A stretch of 10,813 bases of DNA from Chloroflexota bacterium (GTDB taxonomy: Bacteria > Chloroflexota > UBA4733): positions 1 through 10,813 of the forward strand of contig JAMCTA010000014.1 of assembly GCA_023381895.1 (NCBI GenBank). Reading direction: 5' to 3'. How positions within the stretch are numbered: position 1 is the stretch's first letter; each line of letters starts with the position of its first letter. Below are positions 6,366 to 10,813 of this stretch, piece after piece. A program made the translations under genes and the position numbers. Below the pieces are notes generated by a model. That model did not search any database and was not told where the DNA came from. It was given only the letters and a program-made list of their open reading frames with translations.

Positions 6366-7517
6366 GTGATCGCTCTTTCATTGCATTTTGAGCTTCGAGA
6401 CAGCGTGCTCAAGGGGCCGGCACCGACGCTCGTGTTGCTTCACGGCAGAGGGGCGGACGAGCTCGATCTTCTCCCAATCGCCGAGGCCCTCGATCCTCGG
6501 TGGCGAGTGCTCAGCCTGCGTGCACCTCTCGAGCGCTCCGGCGGTTACCATTGGTATGACCTCAAAGATCTGGGAACCCCCGACGCGGAGACGTACTCAG
6601 CGAGCCTCAAGACACTCGAGCAGGCTCTCCACGAGGCGCTTACTGCATTCCCGGTACTCCATGGACGGCTGCATCTTCTGGGCTTCAGTCAGGGCGCAAC
6701 GATGGCAGGGTCTTTGTTGTTCGCCGCTCCAGATCTCATCGAGTCAGCCGTCTTGTTGAGCGGCTACCTTCCCCTTGGGAAGGGGCTACCGCAACTATCC
6801 GCAGCAGTTGAGGGCAAGCGGGTCTTCTGGGGGCACGGCACGCGTGATCAAGTGTTGCCAGTCGCTCTCGGCCGCCAGGCGCGGGACTATCTGGTGCAAC
6901 AGGGTCTGCAGGTGAGCTATCACGAGTACCAGATGGCTCATCAGATCAGCGAAGAAGAGATCCAACAGGCAGTGGATTGGCTACAGTCTGAGCTGCTCCA
7001 GCCAATCAGCGTAGAGAAAGAAGAGAGTGTGGAAGCAGAAGCGCCTATTCATCCACAGGTGGACATCGGACACGTCCATCTGAAAGTCAGTGATCTCGAG
7101 CGAGCGGTGCAGTGGTATCGAGATGTGCTTGGTTTCGAAGTCCAGCAATACTACGGTCGCCAAGCAGCGTTTCTGTCGGCAGGGGGCTATCACCACCACA
7201 TCGGCCTCAATACGTGGGAGAGTCAGAATGGCTCACCGCCTCCCCCAGGGAGCACTGGTCTCTACCACGTTGCGATTCGCTATCCCAACCGTCCTGAGCT
7301 TGCTCGCGCGTTACAGCGCCTCATTCGCCATAACATCTCTCTGGACGGAGCATCCGATCACGGAGTCAGCGAAGCTCTCTATCTGCACGATCCTGATGGA
7401 AACGGGATCGAGCTCTATCGAGACCGTTCACGTGCGGAATGGCCGCGCCGGAATGGTGAGCTCGCAATGGAAACTCGTCCCCTCGACCTCGACAGTCTTC
7501 TCGCCGAACTGGAGTGA
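6366..7517 (+). CDS. Serine carboxylesterase/phospholipase fused to a VOC (glyoxalase/dioxygenase-like) domain
   Basis: A 383-residue two-domain protein. Residues 1-210 are an alpha/beta hydrolase of the phospholipase/carboxylesterase family: oxyanion segment LLHGRGADELDLLP (24-37), nucleophile S108 in GFSQG, acid D161 in GTRDQVLP, and H192 in MAHQIS. An acidic linker (about 211-231) joins a single VOC unit (232-355) with H236 in IGHVHLKVSDLERAVQWY, the HHH run 276-278 in GYHHHIGLNTW, H301 in GLYHVAIRYP and E349 in DGNGIELYRD; the metal ligands are conserved. The VOC part resembles the first half of CatE-type ring-cleaving dioxygenases (COG2514), which normally have two units. B. subtilis MhqD (esterase) and MhqE (dioxygenase-like) are separate neighbours that protect against quinones and catechols, which suggests a related role here. 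No signal peptide. It starts with GTG and converges on recG. Confidence 0.9.
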   Translation: MIALSLHFELRDSVLKGPAPTLVLLHGRGADELDLLPIAEALDPRWRVLSLRAPLERSGGYHWYDLKDLGTPDAETYSASLKTLEQALHEALTAFPVLHGRLHLLGFSQGATMAGSLLFAAPDLIESAVLLSGYLPLGKGLPQLSAAVEGKRVFWGHGTRDQVLPVALGRQARDYLVQQGLQVSYHEYQMAHQISEEEIQQAVDWLQSELLQPISVEKEESVEAEAPIHPQVDIGHVHLKVSDLERAVQWYRDVLGFEVQQYYGRQAAFLSAGGYHHHIGLNTWESQNGSPPPPGSTGLYHVAIRYPNRPELARALQRLIRHNISLDGASDHGVSEALYLHDPDGNGIELYRDRSRAEWPRRNGELAMETRPLDLDSLLAELE

Positions 7518-7525
7518 GACCAATA

Positions 7526-10066
7526 TCAAACGTGAGCGAGGCTTGCGGTTCCTTCAGCCGCATCTGCGATAGGTGTAGCCTCGCCTGTTTGCTGTCGGAA
7601 CAGCGCTGCTACCAGCGAGCGTAGGTGGGCGTGCTCTGGTCGCACTAACAAGGGGTCAGCATCGACGATCCGCTCTGCAGCCTCTCGCAGCACTTCTTGG
7701 CGGATGTACGGTAGCCAGCGGAGGAGTCGCTCGTGACCGCTCTGTGCGCCACCAAAGAATGCTCCCGCACCTCTCCGTGCTAGGTCCGCCTCAGCCAGCT
7801 TGAGACCATCACGCTCACGTGCGACGAGACGCAGTCGCTCGGCATCTTCTCCGTCTGCTTCATCGGATGGGACCAATGCACAGTACGATTGCTCACCCCC
7901 CCGGCCTACGCGTCCTCGTAGCTGATGGAGCTGCGCAAGACCAAAGCACTCAGCTCCCTCGATCACCATCACCGTCGCGTTCGGCACATCAACGCCTACT
8001 TCAATGACCGTCGTCGAGACGAGCACTTGCGTGGCACCGTCGCGGAAACTGCGCATGACCTCATCTTTTTCACGCGGCTTCATCCCACCGTGAAGCAATC
8101 CGAGCGTGAGGTCTCGCAACTGCGGATGCTCCTTCAGCCACGCATACTCCGCTTTGACCGAGCGGACATTGAGGGCTTCGTTCTCCTCAATGAGTGGGCA
8201 TATGACGTAGGCTTGCCTTCCTTGAAGGACCTCTTGTCGCACGAAGGCGAACAGATGATCGCGCCGCTCCGGCGGGACGAACTTCGTCTGGATAGGTCGA
8301 CGTCCTGCCGGCATAGTGTCGATGCGCGAGAGATCGAGATCACTGAACTGCACAAGTGCGAGTGTCCGTGGAATCGGTGTTGCCGTCATTGCCAGTAGAT
8401 GGGGGGATATACCCTTGCGCCAGAGAGCATCGCGTTGGTACACGCCGAAGCGGTGTTGCTCATCGATTATTACGAGCGCCAGACGCGCAAAGTTTCCCTC
8501 CTCGTTGAGGAGCGACTGCGTACCGACGACGACACTCGCTTGACCACTGCCCACGAGCTTCCAGGCATCTCGTCGTGCCTTAGCTGTGAGACTGCCAGTG
8601 ATCAACACCGGTCGTAAGAGGTCATCGATTGCAGCGAAGAGCTTGGCAAACGTCTGGGCGTGCTGCTCAGCCAGCACCTCGGTAGGTGCGATGATCGCGA
8701 CTTGGCAACCCTGCCCCACTGCTGCCAACGCGGTGATTGCCGCGACGACCGTCTTGCCCGAGCCAACATCTCCCTGGAGAAGGCGCCCCATCGGGTGTGA
8801 CTGCGCCACGTCTTGCAGGATGTCGTCCAGAGCGTGCCGCTGACCAGGGGTGAGCACGAACGGGAGCTTTGCGAGAAAGGTCGACAGACGTGACGAGCTC
8901 AGCGGCAAGGCGACGGCCGGCTTGCGGTGCCACTCCCTCCGTTGCTGCAGGAGACCAACTTGAAGCGGCAGCAAACGTTCAAAGGCAACACGAGCCCGTG
9001 CCGCAGCCAGATTCTCCGGCGAATCCGGAAAGTGGAGCTGCTGAAGGGCTCGTGCCAGCGGTAAGAGTCCCGCCCCGGCAACGACATCTTCCGGGAGACT
9101 CTCGCCTACCTGATCACCCGCTTGATCGAGCGCGCGCTTCACGCGCGTGCGCAGCCACACTCCCGGAAGGTCACCACTCAGAGGATAGATAGGAACAAGC
9201 CGCCCTGTATGAATTCCAGCTTCGCCGCCCACCTCTTCGAAGTCAGGGTGTGTAAACTGGAGGCGTGCACCAAACTGGCGTACCCTGCCACTCACGTACA
9301 GTTCATTACCCGGCTGTAGCTCCCGCTGCTTCGCCCGCCACTCCTGACCAAACCAGATGGCGGTGATCGAGCCGGTTAGATCCGAGAAGAGCGCTTCCAC
9401 GCGGCGCTGGAGACCTCTAGGGTATCCGGTCACTGTGCACCGCTGCACAGTGATGCGCACAGTGATCTCTTGACCGTCGCGAAGCTGGGAGATGGGAACG
9501 AGCCGCGAATAGTCCACATAGCGCCGGGGCTCATGCCACAAGAGGTCAGCCACGGTGCGCAAACCGAGCCGCTCTAAGGCGCTCAGGTAGCGTGATGGCA
9601 CGGAGCCTAAGCGCTGCAGGGGATCGACAAGCTGTAGAGGACTCGCATCCGCAGCACGAGGAGCACTAGGGTTGCCTGTTCGGCGGCTACGCGGTCTCGC
9701 CTGTGTTCCTTTCGCGCCACTGCTTCCCAGAGGATCACAACGAGAACTGGTCGGTTGATGCACTCTGCCGGCGGTGACGAGCCGACTGAGCTCGTGAAGT
9801 TGCTGGAGCGCACGCGTGATCAAACTCTGCCGCTCCTGGCCACGCGCGGCAGGTAGTCCGAGCAAGAGATGAGCAATGTCGTCTGCGAGTGCCCCAATAG
9901 CTGGTGCTCCCCCAGCGAGAAGTTGCTTCCACCGGTAGAGACGCTGCACAAAGTCTTCTGGTACTGGCTGTCCAGCTGCAACGGAGCGGAGCAGCATCTC
10001 CAATCGAGACACCAGCATTGCCCAATCGGATGAGACCTCCGGAACAGATTGACTCATGCGCTTCAT
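7526..10066 (-). CDS. recG: ATP-dependent DNA helicase RecG
   Basis: RecG is an SF2 branch-migration helicase that remodels stalled forks and Holliday junctions. At 846 residues it is longer than E. coli RecG (693) because of an N-terminal extension: a helical region (about 10-98) and a Ser/Arg/Pro-rich linker (about 100-140) precede the conserved core, as in several RecG proteins of deep-branching bacteria. The wedge/OB domain lies at about 196-275. The motor shows Walker A GDVGSGKT (432-439), DEQH (535-538), TATPIPRTL (561-569), STTVIEVGVDVPNA (684-697) and QLRGRVGRG (715-723). The C-terminal DGLKLAEADLARRGAGAFFGGAQSG region (753-777) matches the family, with small changes from the common LRGPGEFLGTRQSG. 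ATG at 10066 has GAGG only 2 nt away; the in-frame ATG at 10057 has it 11 nt away, so the true start may be the latter. Its stop is 8 nt from the stop of the convergent fusion gene. Confidence 0.97.
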   Translation of the reverse strand: MKRMSQSVPEVSSDWAMLVSRLEMLLRSVAAGQPVPEDFVQRLYRWKQLLAGGAPAIGALADDIAHLLLGLPAARGQERQSLITRALQQLHELSRLVTAGRVHQPTSSRCDPLGSSGAKGTQARPRSRRTGNPSAPRAADASPLQLVDPLQRLGSVPSRYLSALERLGLRTVADLLWHEPRRYVDYSRLVPISQLRDGQEITVRITVQRCTVTGYPRGLQRRVEALFSDLTGSITAIWFGQEWRAKQRELQPGNELYVSGRVRQFGARLQFTHPDFEEVGGEAGIHTGRLVPIYPLSGDLPGVWLRTRVKRALDQAGDQVGESLPEDVVAGAGLLPLARALQQLHFPDSPENLAAARARVAFERLLPLQVGLLQQRREWHRKPAVALPLSSSRLSTFLAKLPFVLTPGQRHALDDILQDVAQSHPMGRLLQGDVGSGKTVVAAITALAAVGQGCQVAIIAPTEVLAEQHAQTFAKLFAAIDDLLRPVLITGSLTAKARRDAWKLVGSGQASVVVGTQSLLNEEGNFARLALVIIDEQHRFGVYQRDALWRKGISPHLLAMTATPIPRTLALVQFSDLDLSRIDTMPAGRRPIQTKFVPPERRDHLFAFVRQEVLQGRQAYVICPLIEENEALNVRSVKAEYAWLKEHPQLRDLTLGLLHGGMKPREKDEVMRSFRDGATQVLVSTTVIEVGVDVPNATVMVIEGAECFGLAQLHQLRGRVGRGGEQSYCALVPSDEADGEDAERLRLVARERDGLKLAEADLARRGAGAFFGGAQSGHERLLRWLPYIRQEVLREAAERIVDADPLLVRPEHAHLRSLVAALFRQQTGEATPIADAAEGTASLAHV

Positions 10067-10117
10067 CGCCTCATCGTACCCCGTGCGAAGACGTACTCTC
10101 GGTACTGCGCAAACGGT
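10067..10117 (-). other. Short spacer between degV and recG
   Basis: This 51-nt gap holds no hairpin or T tract that I would call a terminator, and no clear promoter. It fits read-through from degV into recG. It contains GAGG just before the recG start. Confidence 0.4.
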
Positions 10118-10813
10118 CTACGCCCTATCTGCTCGAGCTTCCTGAAGAAACGCTACGCCCACTGCTCCTGGCCCCGAATGCGCCCCGACGACCGGCCCAA
10201 TCTCCTGGAGAACGAATGCCGGTTCAGGGAGACGCTCCTTGAGCCTTGTGAGCAGCGCTTCAGCATCTTCTCGATTGGCAGCATGCCCAATGATAATCGG
10301 TCCCTCAAAGGGAGCGCTGCCTACGACTAGATCCTCGATGCTCTGGAGCGCACGCGGCCAGGTGCGCACACGATCCACCGGCGAGAGCACGCCGTCTTCC
10401 ACTCCAACAACGATCTTGAGCGAGAGTAAGCCCCCCACCACTCCGGCGACTCGCCCGATGCGCCCATTGCGCTGGAGGTACTCGAGTGTCCGCAGCACTC
10501 CGAGGATGTGGGCTCGGTGCCGCACCTCCTCTGCGTACCGGACTGCTTCTTCGAGGCTCGCTCCTGAGCGCACATAGTTGACCACTGCTCTGACCACGAC
10601 TTGCTCGCTGAAGCTGATCTGAAGCGTGTCCACAACGACAATGTGGTCCCGGCTGAGTCGTTCTGCAATCTGCCGCGCGCTGCCGGCAGTACTGCTCATC
10701 CGGCCAGACATGCACAGCATGAGGACATCGTGGCCTGCATCGACGAGACGTTGAAGGGCGGTAGCGATAGCGGTAGGCGTGGGCTGTGAGGTCTTAGGAA
10801 CTATCTTCTCAGA
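10118..10813 (-). CDS. DegV family (FakB-like) fatty-acid-binding protein, 5' end outside the window
   Basis: DegV proteins bind a fatty acid; those called FakB present it to the kinase FakA for phosphorylation and use in phospholipid synthesis. The frame stays open to the window edge, so the gene is partial: 31 residues precede the first internal ATG (10720) and include KTSQPTPTAIATALQRLVDAG, the family's TSQP segment. Then come LMLCMSGRMSSTAGSA (the usual SS-x-LSGT-x-x-SA site), VVVDTLQIS, YLQRNGRIGR and LLSLKIVVGVEDG, all in family order. About 231 residues are visible; full members have about 280, so roughly 50 are missing. The stop is 51 nt before recG, which suggests a common transcript. 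By analogy with other genomes, a DAK2-type kinase gene (fakA) may lie just beyond the edge. Confidence 0.92.
   Translation of the reverse strand, partial: SEKIVPKTSQPTPTAIATALQRLVDAGHDVLMLCMSGRMSSTAGSARQIAERLSRDHIVVVDTLQISFSEQVVVRAVVNYVRSGASLEEAVRYAEEVRHRAHILGVLRTLEYLQRNGRIGRVAGVVGGLLSLKIVVGVEDGVLSPVDRVRTWPRALQSIEDLVVGSAPFEGPIIIGHAANREDAEALLTRLKERLPEPAFVLQEIGPVVGAHSGPGAVGVAFLQEARADRA

Noticed and set aside
7925..8398. 157-residue plus-strand frame inside recG
   Set aside because: Antisense to conserved RecG helicase motifs, with no recognisable domain.
10718..10720. ATG at 10720 as the start of the DegV gene
   Set aside because: The frame stays open to the window end, and the upstream residues contain the conserved TSQP segment, so the gene is cut by the edge and does not start here.
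1..10813. tRNA, rRNA, CRISPR array, transposase or phage genes
   Set aside because: I found no such sequence or protein motif; the window is fully accounted for by seven genes and short gaps.

Overview
The window carries seven protein-coding genes on both strands, almost wall to wall, with no RNA gene, insertion sequence, CRISPR array or prophage signature that I can see. Base composition is moderately GC-rich (somewhat above half by eye) and even. The gene content (a RecD2-type helicase without RecB/RecC nearby, RecG with a long N-terminal extension, a DegV protein upstream of recG, and a membrane protein with a Pro/Thr-rich external linker) suggests a bacterial chromosome. Chloroflexota, perhaps a Thermomicrobia-like lineage, is my best guess. 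That assignment is inference and could be wrong at phylum level.

Layout. (1) 12-2420, minus: RecD2-like SF1 helicase. (2) 2421-2575: divergent intergenic region with a plausible plus-strand promoter. (3) 2576-6181, plus: a tight three-gene cluster of dCTP deaminase (dcd), a 699-residue single-pass membrane protein, and an amidohydrolase-2 family metal hydrolase. The two junctions are a 10-nt gap and a 4-nt TTGA overlap, so the cluster looks like one operon. (4) 6182-6365: 184-nt intergenic region with an AT-richer 3' half and an inverted repeat. (5) 6366-7517, plus: a serine esterase fused to a vicinal-oxygen-chelate (glyoxalase/dioxygenase-like) domain. (6) 7526-10066, minus: RecG, whose stop lies 8 nt from the stop of the fusion gene. 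(7) 10118-10813, minus: DegV/FakB family protein cut by the window edge and lying 51 nt upstream of recG.

How the genes may work together. RecD2, RecG and Dcd all belong to DNA maintenance and nucleotide supply. DegV next to recG recalls the fakA-degV-recG neighbourhood of other bacteria. The two most unusual proteins are the membrane protein and the esterase fusion. The membrane protein has an N-terminal half that keeps a PP2C phosphatase-like layout but has lost every metal-binding aspartate I can align; after one membrane helix comes an external beta-propeller-like region interrupted by a Pro/Thr-rich linker. It looks like a pseudophosphatase receptor or scaffold. The esterase-VOC fusion joins in one chain the two enzyme types that Bacillus subtilis encodes separately in mhqED (quinone/catechol resistance).
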